Origin: UMGS1002 sp964570825
GTDB lineage: Bacteria > Bacillota > Clostridia > Oscillospirales > CAG-272
DNA: 17,651 nucleotides
Direction: 5' to 3'
Assembly: GCA_964570825.1 (NCBI GenBank)
Contig: CAZMZJ010000027.1
Location: forward strand, 1 to 17,651
Both the position numbers and the translations under genes were made by a program. The first letter of the stretch is position 1, and every line of letters starts with the position of its first letter. The notes beneath the pieces are model-generated. The model worked only from the letters and a program-made list of their open reading frames with translations, did not search any database and had not been told where the DNA came from. Positions 1-9,105 of this stretch are shown here, in pieces.

Positions 1-55
1 CAAAGTTCAAAGTTCAAAGTTCAAAGTTCAAAGTTCAAAGTTCAAAGTTCAAAGT
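1..55. repeat. CAAAGTT heptamer tandem repeat at window edge
   Basis: Seven full head-to-tail copies of CAAAGTT are visible, followed by a partial copy (CAAAGT) and then decaying variants (CAAAAGT, TAAAAAGT, CAAAAT) as far as about position 77. The array touches the left edge, so the true copy number is unknown. The unit length is not a multiple of three and the array lies just upstream of the homoserine dehydrogenase gene. No promoter could be recognised in 56-118, so any effect on expression is speculation. Confidence 0.9.
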
Positions 56-118
56 CAAAAGTTAAAAAGTCAAAATAATCCATAATTTCAGTTCTCTGTT
101 CAAGGACGGTATCAGACC

Positions 119-1333
119 ATGATTTATATCGCTCTCCTCGGCTTCGGAAACATAGGCGGCGGCACGGCCGAGGTGCTAACCGAAAACAGCGCGCAGATAG
201 AACGCTATGTCGGCTGCCCGGTCAAAATAAAATATATACTTGATCTGCGCGAATTCCCTAACAGCCCGTTCGGAAAGCTTATCGTGCATGATTTCAATAC
301 AATTCTCAACGACCCGGACGTCAGAATAGTCGCCGAAATGATGGGCGGCTCGCACCCGGCGTATGATTTCACAAAAGCCTGCCTTTCCGCCGGTAAAAAC
401 GTCGTGACCTCAAACAAGGAGGTCGTGGCAAAGTTCGGCGCGGAGCTGCTCGACATCGCCGCGTCTTCCGGCGTGCGTTACCTGTTCGAGGCCAGTGTGG
501 GCGGCGGAATCCCTATAATCCGCCCGATGATTAACGACCTCGCCGCAAACGGCATCATATCGGTCAGCGGCATCCTAAACGGCACCACCAACTATATATT
601 GACACGCATGGAGCGCGAGGGCGTCGACTACTCACCGGCTCTCAAGGACGCACAGGCTCTCGGTTATGCCGAGGCTAATCCCGCCGCCGACATCGACGGC
701 ATCGACGCCGCTCGCAAAATTGTCATTCTCGCCGCACTTGCGTTCGGTAAAATCGCCAACCCCGACGACATACACACCGAAGGCATCGGAAGCATCACCA
801 ATGACGACATTAAAACCGCCTCCTCTTTCGGCTGCACCATAAAGCTGATAGCACACACCCAGCTTGTCGGCGGCAGGCTGTTGGCTATGGTTTCTCCTCG
901 CTTCGTATCCTCCGACAGCCCGATGTACAGCGTCTACGACGTCTTCAACAGCATACTCGTCGAGGGCGACATGATAGGCAAGGCGATGTTCTACGGACGC
1001 GGCGCCGGCAGGCTCCCGACGGCAAGCGCGGTTAACGCCGACATTATCGACATAGCCGCAAACCTTTCCGCAGCCCCGAGAAGGCTGCACTGGGATGTTG
1101 CGAAAAAAGATGACCTCGCGGACTTCGGCAGCTACTCCTGCCGTTCGTGCTTTATTTTCCGCGATATCCCCGGCTGCGAAGCGGCAGTTGAAAAAGTGTT
1201 CGGAAAGCCAGAAAAGACAGTCCGCGCAAACGGGCGGCTCGCTTTTGTCGGCGGCGTCATGACGGAAAATGAGGCTGAAGAAAAATCGGCGAAGTGCGGA
1301 GTTCCGTTAATCAAGAGATTTAGAATGTTTTAA
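119..1333 (+). CDS. hom: Homoserine dehydrogenase
   Basis: Cytoplasmic NAD(P)-dependent enzyme reducing aspartate-4-semialdehyde to homoserine, the branch point to threonine and methionine. Visible motifs: the dinucleotide-binding loop GFGNIGGG (residues 8-15), SNK with the probable catalytic Lys100, ASVGGGIPII (125-134), the family signature GILNGTTNYIL (151-161) and GYAEANP...DIDGIDAARK (182-200), which supplies the acidic and Lys200 active-site residues. The catalytic core ends near residue 320. The last 80 residues keep a D-I-P-G segment (349-352) like the start of an ACT domain, but the domain is shorter than in the usual ~430-residue clostridial enzymes, so threonine feedback control may be altered or absent (inference). 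The start is supported by AAGGA at 102-106, spaced rather far (12 nt). No other threonine-pathway gene is visible. The symporter gene converges on it from the right. Confidence 0.95.
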   Translation: MIYIALLGFGNIGGGTAEVLTENSAQIERYVGCPVKIKYILDLREFPNSPFGKLIVHDFNTILNDPDVRIVAEMMGGSHPAYDFTKACLSAGKNVVTSNKEVVAKFGAELLDIAASSGVRYLFEASVGGGIPIIRPMINDLAANGIISVSGILNGTTNYILTRMEREGVDYSPALKDAQALGYAEANPAADIDGIDAARKIVILAALAFGKIANPDDIHTEGIGSITNDDIKTASSFGCTIKLIAHTQLVGGRLLAMVSPRFVSSDSPMYSVYDVFNSILVEGDMIGKAMFYGRGAGRLPTASAVNADIIDIAANLSAAPRRLHWDVAKKDDLADFGSYSCRSCFIFRDIPGCEAAVEKVFGKPEKTVRANGRLAFVGGVMTENEAEEKSAKCGVPLIKRFRMF

Positions 1334-1353
1334 TTATAAATTATAAATACACC

Positions 1354-1380
1354 GGGGGGGCTTTTGAATAAGCTTCCCCC
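1354..1380. terminator. Hairpin between convergent genes
   Basis: GGGGGGGCTT pairs with AAGCTTCCCC around a six-base TTGAAT loop. On the plus-strand transcript the two central mismatches become G-U pairs, giving an almost continuous stem of about 10 bp. No clear T run follows on the plus strand. It lies in the 63-bp gap between the stops of homoserine dehydrogenase and the symporter, so it may serve both. Its left arm and loop, read on the minus strand, nearly match the hairpin after spoIVB. Confidence 0.5.
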
Positions 1381-1396
1381 ACCCCTTAATGAGATT

Positions 1397-2842
1397 TCAA
1401 AATTCATACTTTGATTTATTGTTGCGGGTGTCTGTGAATAATTTCAGGCGCTTTTTTCTTTTTGTATGCAACGCACGGATTTGAGCCTTCTGCCGCTGCG
1501 CGCTCTTAATGCTGTTCTTTATATACTCATTCGTATGCTTTACCACCTCCCCGCCCAGAGGGCAGACGACGGCTATGTTTATGACCGTCATGGCTCCGAG
1601 CGCAAAGTCGGCTATCCCCCAGACCCTGCCCGGCGCGCTGACGGCCCCCCACAGCATGGCAAGGCCGTACGCCGCGATGAATAAATATTTGAATATTTTT
1701 TTCTCTGACAGATACCTGACGCACTCCATTCCGTAATGCGCCCAGCAGGTGACGGTCGCAAAGCCGAAAAACAAAACCATGGCGCAGATGCAGTATTCAG
1801 ACCAGCCGCCGAGCACGGACGAATATGCGCGCAGCGTCATCATCATCGAGTCCATCCCGTACTCTGCGGCTTCGCCATAGCCGATAATTACAACGATGGC
1901 CGTCATCGTGCAAAGGAGAATCGTGTCGACGAACACCTCAAAAATTCCCCAGAAACCCTGCTCGGCCGGGTATCGCGCGTTCGATCCGGCATGCGCAATA
2001 GGCGCCGTGCCGCAGCCGGCTTCGTTCGACATCAGCCCACGCATTGCTCCGAAACGTATGCCCCGTAGCACAAGATACCCCGCCGCCCCTCCGGCAGCGC
2101 TCGTCGGCGAAAATGCGTCCCTTATAATAGCCGCAAAAGCCGGAACAACATCGTCATGCCGCAGCAGCATCACGGCGAGCGAAAGCACTATATAGAGCGC
2201 AGTCATAAAGGGCACGAGCTTCTCGGTCAAATTCGATATTCCCTCGGCGCCGGTGACTATAACCGCTATGGCAAGAAACGCAAATACGCCGCCGGTGAAA
2301 GCCGTGTCAAGACCGGCGACGCCGAGAAATGAACGCGCCACCGCGTTTATTTGTATGACGCAGCCCATAGTCAGCGAGTCGAGGATGCAGAGCGCGGCGA
2401 AAACCGCCGCAAGCAGTTTCCCCGTCACCCCACTGCCGCGCGACGCAAAAAAGTCCTTTATGTAGTACATCGGGCCGCCATGATATGCGCCGTCGCGCCC
2501 GCTCCGGCGGTGTCCGAAGGCTATAACCGTTTCGGCGTATTTTAATAGCATTGCAGCAAGGGCGCTCACCCACATCCAGAATATCGCGCCGAATCCGCCG
2601 AGGTATATCGCCGACGCGACTCCTACTATATTGCCGACTCCAAGCGTTCCCGCAAGAGCAAGCGACACGGCCCTCGCCGGAGACATTCCGCCGCCGCACC
2701 CCCGGCTCAGCATGCCCCGGAGCATGACTTCAGGATGCCTCAGGAAAAAAAGCTTCAGGCGCACCGCAAAATACACTCCGGCGGCGAGCAGGGCAAACGG
2801 CACCGCTATGCCGAATATATATCTGTTGACAAATTCAAGCAT
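1397..2842 (-). CDS. AGCS-family sodium:alanine/glycine symporter
   Basis: Integral membrane protein of the alanine or glycine:cation symporter family, importing small neutral amino acids with sodium or protons. Family hallmarks: GTLGVGNIVGVASAI (65-79) followed by GGFGAIFWMW (82-91), KYAE (101-104), GGPMYYI (122-128) and SNEAGCGTAPIAHA (272-285). About ten hydrophobic segments run from residue 9 to about 430. The length of 481 fits the family (about 450-500). The C-terminal tail from about 441 is unusually basic and must be cytoplasmic in the usual topology. The start is supported by GAGGTG just upstream (minus strand), about 4 nt before the ATG. Substrate choice between alanine and glycine cannot be read from sequence. 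It is transcribed divergently from groES and convergently with hom. Confidence 0.93.
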   Translation of the reverse strand: MLEFVNRYIFGIAVPFALLAAGVYFAVRLKLFFLRHPEVMLRGMLSRGCGGGMSPARAVSLALAGTLGVGNIVGVASAIYLGGFGAIFWMWVSALAAMLLKYAETVIAFGHRRSGRDGAYHGGPMYYIKDFFASRGSGVTGKLLAAVFAALCILDSLTMGCVIQINAVARSFLGVAGLDTAFTGGVFAFLAIAVIVTGAEGISNLTEKLVPFMTALYIVLSLAVMLLRHDDVVPAFAAIIRDAFSPTSAAGGAAGYLVLRGIRFGAMRGLMSNEAGCGTAPIAHAGSNARYPAEQGFWGIFEVFVDTILLCTMTAIVVIIGYGEAAEYGMDSMMMTLRAYSSVLGGWSEYCICAMVLFFGFATVTCWAHYGMECVRYLSEKKIFKYLFIAAYGLAMLWGAVSAPGRVWGIADFALGAMTVINIAVVCPLGGEVVKHTNEYIKNSIKSAQRQKAQIRALHTKRKKRLKLFTDTRNNKSKYEF

Positions 2843-2998
2843 TCAACACCTCATGCTCCGGAAATGTATGGATTATTTTTTTACACGCGGAGAATACTAC
2901 GCAATATGCACGCATTCTTATTCATTTCTATGCCATTATGGCTGATTTTATTACTTTGAAGTCGATTATTAGCAGACGCATGAGCGGCGGATAAATGT

Positions 2999-3012
2999 AA
3001 TTGTTAACAATT
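2999..3012. repeat. 14-bp perfect palindrome AATTGTTAACAATT
   Basis: Perfect inverted repeat centred on GTTAAC, 22 bp upstream of the groES -35 and on the side of the divergent symporter gene. It could be an operator for a dimeric regulator of either gene. It lacks the 4-base spacer of clostridial Rex sites, so no regulator is assigned. Confidence 0.6.
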
Positions 3013-3034
3013 TGTGAATATTACGGTTTTTATA

Positions 3035-3063
3035 TTGATTTTTCCGCTATATGGTATTAAAAT
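3035..3063 (+). promoter_or_regulatory. Sigma-A promoter of groESL
   Basis: TTGATT (3035-3040), 17-bp spacer, TAAAAT (3058-3063). Transcription should start near 3070, just before the CIRCE element, which is the usual arrangement for HrcA repression. Confidence 0.85.
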
Positions 3064-3075
3064 ATGCACAGTCGG

Positions 3076-3102
3076 TTAGCACTCATCTATTTTGAGTGCC
3101 AG
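3076..3102. promoter_or_regulatory. CIRCE operator (HrcA binding site)
   Basis: TTAGCACTC, a 9-base spacer, then GAGTGCCAG. The left arm is identical to the consensus (TTAGCACTC-N9-GAGTGCTAA). The right arm differs at its last T and A. The symmetry extends outward by three bases (CGG/CCG). It implies heat-shock control of groESL by HrcA, which is not encoded in this window. Confidence 0.93.
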
Positions 3103-3157
3103 CCGCATATATAGTTCATAACCAAAAAAAGATATATTCTTAAGGAGGAACAGTAAA

Positions 3158-3442
3158 ATGAAAATTAAACCACTTGCTGACAGAGTTGTTGTCAAGCTCG
3201 TCGAAGCAGAAGAAAAAACCAAAACAGGCATTATACTCACCGCATCGGCACAGGAAAAGCCTCAGATTGCCGAAGTCATCGCCGTTGGCCCCGGCGGAAT
3301 CGTCGACGGCAAGGAAGTCACTATGACAGTCAAGGTCGGGGACAAGGTAATAACCTCAAAATACGCAGGCACTGAAGTAAAAGCCGACGGCGTCGAGTAC
3401 AACATCGTCCGTCAGAGCGATATTCTTGCCATCGTCGAGTAA
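3158..3442 (+). CDS. groES: Co-chaperonin GroES (Cpn10)
   Basis: Ten-kilodalton co-chaperonin that forms the heptameric lid on GroEL and drives substrate encapsulation in the cytoplasm. The 94 residues match the family length. The N-terminal KPLADRVVVK strand, the mobile loop with hydrophobic GIIL (about 24-27) that docks on GroEL, the VGPG segment and the GDKV..SKYAGTEVK region are all in place. AAGGAGG at 3142-3148 sets the start. It is the first gene of the operon, 61 bp before groEL, behind the promoter and CIRCE operator. Confidence 0.98.
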   Translation: MKIKPLADRVVVKLVEAEEKTKTGIILTASAQEKPQIAEVIAVGPGGIVDGKEVTMTVKVGDKVITSKYAGTEVKADGVEYNIVRQSDILAIVE

Positions 3443-3503
3443 CAAGCAGGCAGTATTCGTTTTACCGCATTAAATGTATTAAAATTCAGGAGGATATACA
3501 GTC

Positions 3504-5138
<1,635 letters not shown>

Positions 5139-5178
5139 TATTGATTCCGCAATATCCGAATTCGGCAAACCCAATATT

Positions 5179-5215
5179 AAACCGGCCCGGACTGAAAAAG
5201 CCCGGACCGGTTTTT
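5179..5215 (+). terminator. Rho-independent terminator of groESL
   Basis: AAACCGG-C-CCGG pairs with CCGG-A-CCGGTTT with a single C/A mismatch and an 11-base loop, followed by TTTTTATTATTT. On the minus strand the mismatch becomes a G-U pair, so the same hairpin may also stop transcripts of the converging DHHW-like gene ending at 5246. Confidence 0.9.
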
Positions 5216-5245
5216 ATTATTTATGATATCATATTCAGAATCTTT

Positions 5246-7480
5246 TTATGACAGCTCTCCGTTGCAGCGTATCGTTATTATGAAGTCCGGCTGCAGAGTC
5301 GCTATCTGATCGTCGCTTATCGTATATTCCCCTTCATTGAGAACGTACATCTTTGAAAAATGCTCCGCCATATTCCTGAGCATCGCGGTGCCGTATTCGT
5401 CGCGCATCACTATCGCCACGGGAAGCGATGCGTCGCTGTTGTACGAAATAAAGGCTTTTGAAATGTCAAAGCTGTTTCCGCTCTGCTCAATATTCACCGC
5501 AGAAGCGAAATTCGGCTTTAGAGTTATGAATTTTTCGCTGAAAATTATTCTGGCAAGGCCCAGGCGCGCAACAAGCTCGCCGCCGATATCCTCGCTTATT
5601 TCAGGTGTGAAATCGTTCAGCGTATGAACTCTGACAGAGCTGAACTTCTTTGCTACCTCGCTCATCAGCGAATAATACCCGACATACGCGCCGGTGTCTG
5701 TCCAGATGCCCCCCGTCTGGTAGTACAGCCGGCCGAGTATCTTATGGCTCTTCATATCTTCGGTAAGGTCAATGACCTTCATTCCGGCGCCAGAACGAAC
5801 GCTTTTCACCATCTCCTTGTATTTTTCAACCGTCTGAGCCAGATTTTTCAGCGGCTCAGGCGCGTCATCCTCGTATACCGCGAGTTTATCCGGAACTATG
5901 ACATATATGAATTCCGTATTCTTTCCGCTGAGCTCCTTCGCTTTCGCAATTTTGCGGGCCAGCGCCGAACGTATGGCTTCTATCTGGGAATCAGTCAGAA
6001 AACTGAGCCCTGAATAGTCGCTCGAATAAAGCTGCGAGTTGCCGCCGACCGCCGCAGTTTTCGTAACCTTCGCTTCCTTCCGCCGAAGCGTTAGCTGCAC
6101 CGCCTTGCTTTCGCTTTTGCCGTTTACTTTCGCGGTGATTTTCACAGTCGACGTCAGTTCGTTTCCAAGATCCACCTCGATAAAAAACAGCGAGCCGACC
6201 GCCTTCTGGCTGACTGATGCGATGCTGTCGCCTGACACCGTGATGAGCGCGTCGGATTCCGTCTGCCCGGCGATGCACACTGTCGTTTCTCCGGTCTGCG
6301 ACTGCGCTATCACAATGGGTTCCGCGGTTACAAACGATGTAATCTCAAGCTTCTTTCCCGCCGAATAGGTCTGCGACAGGTCAGGGTCGGCTATACCGTA
6401 CAGCTCATATTCGTGTATGAACTGAACCACCACGTCGGGTTTTATGTTGCTGACCACAAGGCTTGAAAACTGAAGATTCGGTTTATATGTGACTTCGTCA
6501 AACGTATTCGAAAAATACGGCATAAGCTGTATTCTGTCCCATTCGTCAGTAAACTCAAGCAAAATGTTCGGCCCGTCGGCCTTCCCGGCTTTATATTCGT
6601 CCGAAAAAACAGTTCTTACCATGCTGCCGTAATACTCGCTGCTCGAGTACTTTATCACGGTGCTGTCAGACAGCGATATCGTGCGGTTCTTGATGATCGA
6701 AGACAGCCCTATCGTACGGGCAAGGGCTTTGCCATCGTCAATATTTATGTGAGTCCAAAGCGCGTCCCTTCTCACCCGGTCGCCTTCAATTCCGTAAAGC
6801 TCGCTCAGCCTGTCGCAGACTGCGGAATACAGATACCACTCCCCAAGCGAGTTGAGCGAGTTTTCCGTGTTGTTGTAAAGCTGGTCTATGTTGTCAGTCA
6901 TCCTACCGGCTTTGAGAGCATCGGTGGCGTTGAAGAAAAAGTCATATCCCATGTCGTGCAGATATGAAGTCAGCTGCGACAGCTTCGTGCTGCCGCTTAT
7001 CGACTCTATGTATGACGGCATGTATTCACTGTAAACAGTCTGGGAATTGGGAATCACTACAAGCAGATACTCGACCCCCTGATTGTTGTAGGCGTACCTG
7101 CGCAGGTTTATATAGGTCTGCAGCCGCATCAGCTCGATGCCGGTGAACTGTCCTATTCCAAGATAATCCTCAAGATAATTGTACCCGGTCTCGTCGGTTC
7201 CTGCCTCAAAGAGAAAATCGTTGCTGCCGAGTATCACATCTCTGCTTCCGGTGCTGCGGAATACAATATATTCGCACCGACTTACAAAATTCACAAGATT
7301 TTCATTGTCATAAAATGCATCCGAAAAGCCTGAAAAGGAGATGCCGAACTCACTTGAGGTCCCGGCGCCGGCTTCCTGCGTCTGCATAAGCGCCGTTATT
7401 CCAAAATATGAGGCGCAGGAGAGAAGCACCCCAATAAAAAGCGCTGCGCAGATGATGTTTACTGGTTTTGACCTATACAT
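5246..7480 (-). CDS. Tandem DHHW/AlgX-like membrane-anchored pseudo-hydrolase
   Basis: A 744-residue protein with an N-terminal membrane anchor (about 8-31) and the rest predicted extracytoplasmic. Domain 1 (about 48-360) reads as a DHHW/AlgX-type SGNH-like fold: DVILGSNDFLFE (81-92), VVIPNSQTVYSEYMP (141-155), LYNNTENSLNSLG (201-213) and PYFSNTF (321-327). Residues about 383-466 look like an Ig-like beta domain. Domain 2 (about 483-744) repeats the order: VIVPDKLAVYEDDAP (527-541), LYYQTGGIWTDTGAY (585-599), VMRDEYGTAM (691-700). The family's T-D-H-H-W-T is TENSLN in copy 1 and TGGIWT in copy 2, and the RDS serine is Glu in both (Glu313, Glu695). Family members are usually single-domain, near 350-400 residues. 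Catalytic loss is read directly; function is unknown, possibly polymer binding or scaffolding with the MBOAT gene 58 bp upstream. GGGAG precedes the start. Confidence 0.85.
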   Translation of the reverse strand: MYRSKPVNIICAALFIGVLLSCASYFGITALMQTQEAGAGTSSEFGISFSGFSDAFYDNENLVNFVSRCEYIVFRSTGSRDVILGSNDFLFEAGTDETGYNYLEDYLGIGQFTGIELMRLQTYINLRRYAYNNQGVEYLLVVIPNSQTVYSEYMPSYIESISGSTKLSQLTSYLHDMGYDFFFNATDALKAGRMTDNIDQLYNNTENSLNSLGEWYLYSAVCDRLSELYGIEGDRVRRDALWTHINIDDGKALARTIGLSSIIKNRTISLSDSTVIKYSSSEYYGSMVRTVFSDEYKAGKADGPNILLEFTDEWDRIQLMPYFSNTFDEVTYKPNLQFSSLVVSNIKPDVVVQFIHEYELYGIADPDLSQTYSAGKKLEITSFVTAEPIVIAQSQTGETTVCIAGQTESDALITVSGDSIASVSQKAVGSLFFIEVDLGNELTSTVKITAKVNGKSESKAVQLTLRRKEAKVTKTAAVGGNSQLYSSDYSGLSFLTDSQIEAIRSALARKIAKAKELSGKNTEFIYVIVPDKLAVYEDDAPEPLKNLAQTVEKYKEMVKSVRSGAGMKVIDLTEDMKSHKILGRLYYQTGGIWTDTGAYVGYYSLMSEVAKKFSSVRVHTLNDFTPEISEDIGGELVARLGLARIIFSEKFITLKPNFASAVNIEQSGNSFDISKAFISYNSDASLPVAIVMRDEYGTAMLRNMAEHFSKMYVLNEGEYTISDDQIATLQPDFIITIRCNGELS

Positions 7481-7538
7481 GCTTTTCTCACTCCCTTACA
7501 ATAATCCGCGTGCCGAATCACGCATAAATCCGCCGCCT

Positions 7539-8945
7539 TCAAAATGCGAGATAAACGAACGCCTTCGACGCGTATGCCGGATACTGCGGCATGAAAAACA
7601 TAATTGCGTACACAAACGCGCCAAGCAGCAAAAACATTGAAACCGCTTCAGCCGCCGATAGCGCCCGCTTCGGCAATTTATCCGCCAGCCTGTCGCCGTA
7701 ATACGACAACGGCACAAGGACAAACAACGCCGCCGCGGCGACAGCAATCAGTTTTCTGCCCGACAAGGCAACAGTGGCGTAATATATTTTGAAGTCCGCA
7801 GCCGTGAAGCTGAGATTCCCAAAAAAGCCGAAAGGTCTGTTCAGACTGCCTGACGCTGCGGCGGTCCAAAAAAATACCATGAGTACCGCTGTAAACATCC
7901 ACCCGAGCGGACGCAAGAACTTTTTTTTCTCAAGCATGTCTTCCGCTCCAGAAATTCTGAAAAGAACCGTAACCGCAGCCGCCGTCAGCGCGGCTGCAAG
8001 CATCGCAGGCGTGGTTTTAATCCAGAGCGTCACGGCGAGCACCATAAGCGCGGAGCCAAGCGCCGCGGCAAGCTTCTTTCCGCTTCTTTTCTCTACCGCC
8101 GATACGGCGGGAGAAACGAGGTAATCGTCGAAAAATCCTCCCAGGCCTCTGAATATCCTGCCGAAATAGACCGAAGGGGAGTATGCCGCAGGAGCAAAAC
8201 CGCAGTCGCGTGGGATAATTATTCCGAACATCAAAGAGATACCTGCACCCATGTCGGTCCAGCCTGCAATTGCAAAGAAAGACGACATATAAACGAGCAG
8301 CGCGGCAAGAAGCCCGAATATGGCATTGACGCTCTCACCGCTGATTTCGATGATGCTTTTATATGCCGTAGTCAGAACCGCGGAAACAGCGATCACTTCA
8401 ATGAAACCGATTGCGAATAGTCTTGCGCCTCCCGCGAAACTGTTTATGTTAAAGCTGATATTTTCAATATACTTTCTGAAATCCTTGTACTTTACAAGAG
8501 GTCCGGCAGCCATCACCGGAAAAAACGTGAGATACAGCATAGAATCGACTATACCGCCCGGTTCGCAGTCGCCGCGCCTGATATCCGCAAGGTAGGATAC
8601 CGACATCAGCAAATATACCGCCGCTCCAAGCGGGAAAACAAACGCCCCGCCGGACGCCTCATAAATAATCCGCAGCGCAATAAACGCAGCGATATCGGCT
8701 GCTACGATTATGCCGAATGTCAGTTTCCCGCCGGCCTTCGCAACCTTTTTGCCACCGGCATATGTCAACGCGGCGACGGCAGCAAGGACAGGTATGGCAA
8801 GCGGAGTGCGTAGATTTGCGAAAATATAAAAAAGGACGCCCGACATGAGCAGCACATATTTTCTCAGCCGCCCCGGCATAAGCGTATAAATTCCGAGAGC
8901 CGTCGGCAAAAACAAAAACATGAAAGCCGCGGAAGCATACAGCAT
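7539..8945 (-). CDS. MBOAT-family membrane protein lacking both catalytic histidines
   Basis: A 468-residue polytopic membrane protein of the membrane-bound O-acyltransferase (AlgI/DltB/PatA) type, whose active members carry acyl groups across the membrane to extracellular polymers. Recognisable family blocks: LRKYVLLMSGVLFYIFANL (27-45), VSYLADIRRG (116-125), LTFFPVMAAGPLVKYKDF (139-156), GWTDMGAGISLMFG (228-241), the DDYLVSP segment (273-279) and the C-terminal AFVYLAF. A gapless match to the FWRRWH-x-SL block, recalled from AlgI, puts Phe265 where the first conserved His belongs (YFGRIF, 260-265). The LWHG block reads LWIK (307-310), so the second His is Ile309. The length is normal, so this is substitution and not truncation. 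AAAGGAGGA and a good promoter lie upstream, and the DHHW-like gene follows. Acyltransferase activity is therefore unlikely (inference). Confidence 0.88.
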   Translation of the reverse strand: MLYASAAFMFLFLPTALGIYTLMPGRLRKYVLLMSGVLFYIFANLRTPLAIPVLAAVAALTYAGGKKVAKAGGKLTFGIIVAADIAAFIALRIIYEASGGAFVFPLGAAVYLLMSVSYLADIRRGDCEPGGIVDSMLYLTFFPVMAAGPLVKYKDFRKYIENISFNINSFAGGARLFAIGFIEVIAVSAVLTTAYKSIIEISGESVNAIFGLLAALLVYMSSFFAIAGWTDMGAGISLMFGIIIPRDCGFAPAAYSPSVYFGRIFRGLGGFFDDYLVSPAVSAVEKRSGKKLAAALGSALMVLAVTLWIKTTPAMLAAALTAAAVTVLFRISGAEDMLEKKKFLRPLGWMFTAVLMVFFWTAAASGSLNRPFGFFGNLSFTAADFKIYYATVALSGRKLIAVAAAALFVLVPLSYYGDRLADKLPKRALSAAEAVSMFLLLGAFVYAIMFFMPQYPAYASKAFVYLAF

Positions 8946-8987
8946 ATGGCTCTCCTCCTTTGAACAGCGTTCCGTTATTTACAAGTA

Positions 8988-9016
8988 ATTTTATCACACA
9001 TCGGGCAACCTTGCAA
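8988..9016 (-). promoter_or_regulatory. Sigma-A promoter of the MBOAT/DHHW unit
   Basis: On the minus strand: TTGCAA (9016-9011), 17-bp spacer, TAAAAT (8993-8988). The expected leader is about 35 nt before the MBOAT start, with AAAGGAGGA inside it. Confidence 0.75.
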
Positions 9017-9105
9017 GCTGTATCTCCAAATAATATTCCGTTTGCATGAATTCTGCGGAATTCTTCCTGTAGCTTCTCCCCGCTCGGCAGCGCCTATCAC
9101 GCATC

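Larger units (their letters stand above)
2843..3157. other. Divergent intergenic region, symporter/groES
   Basis: This 315-bp stretch has no gene. Its right half holds the groES promoter, CIRCE operator and ribosome binding site, and a 14-bp palindrome at 2999-3012. In the left half, which must contain the symporter promoter, only weak minus-strand -35/-10 candidates are visible and none has good spacing. Confidence 0.8.

Noticed and set aside
632..1090. A 152-codon minus-strand frame inside homoserine dehydrogenase
   Set aside because: It is fully inside the hom gene, which carries clear family motifs; the composition is skewed as expected for a shadow frame.
2999..3022. Possible Rex operator (TTGTTAACAATTTGTGAA) upstream of groES
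   Set aside because: The half-sites lack the 4-base spacer of TTGTTAA-N4-TTAACAA, and TTGTGAA has no matching TTCACAA partner.
9048..9063. GAATTC-TGCG-GAATTC repeat as a terminator of the small HTH gene
   Set aside because: The stem is only 6 bp, there is no T run on the minus strand, and each half is itself a palindrome, so it is probably incidental.
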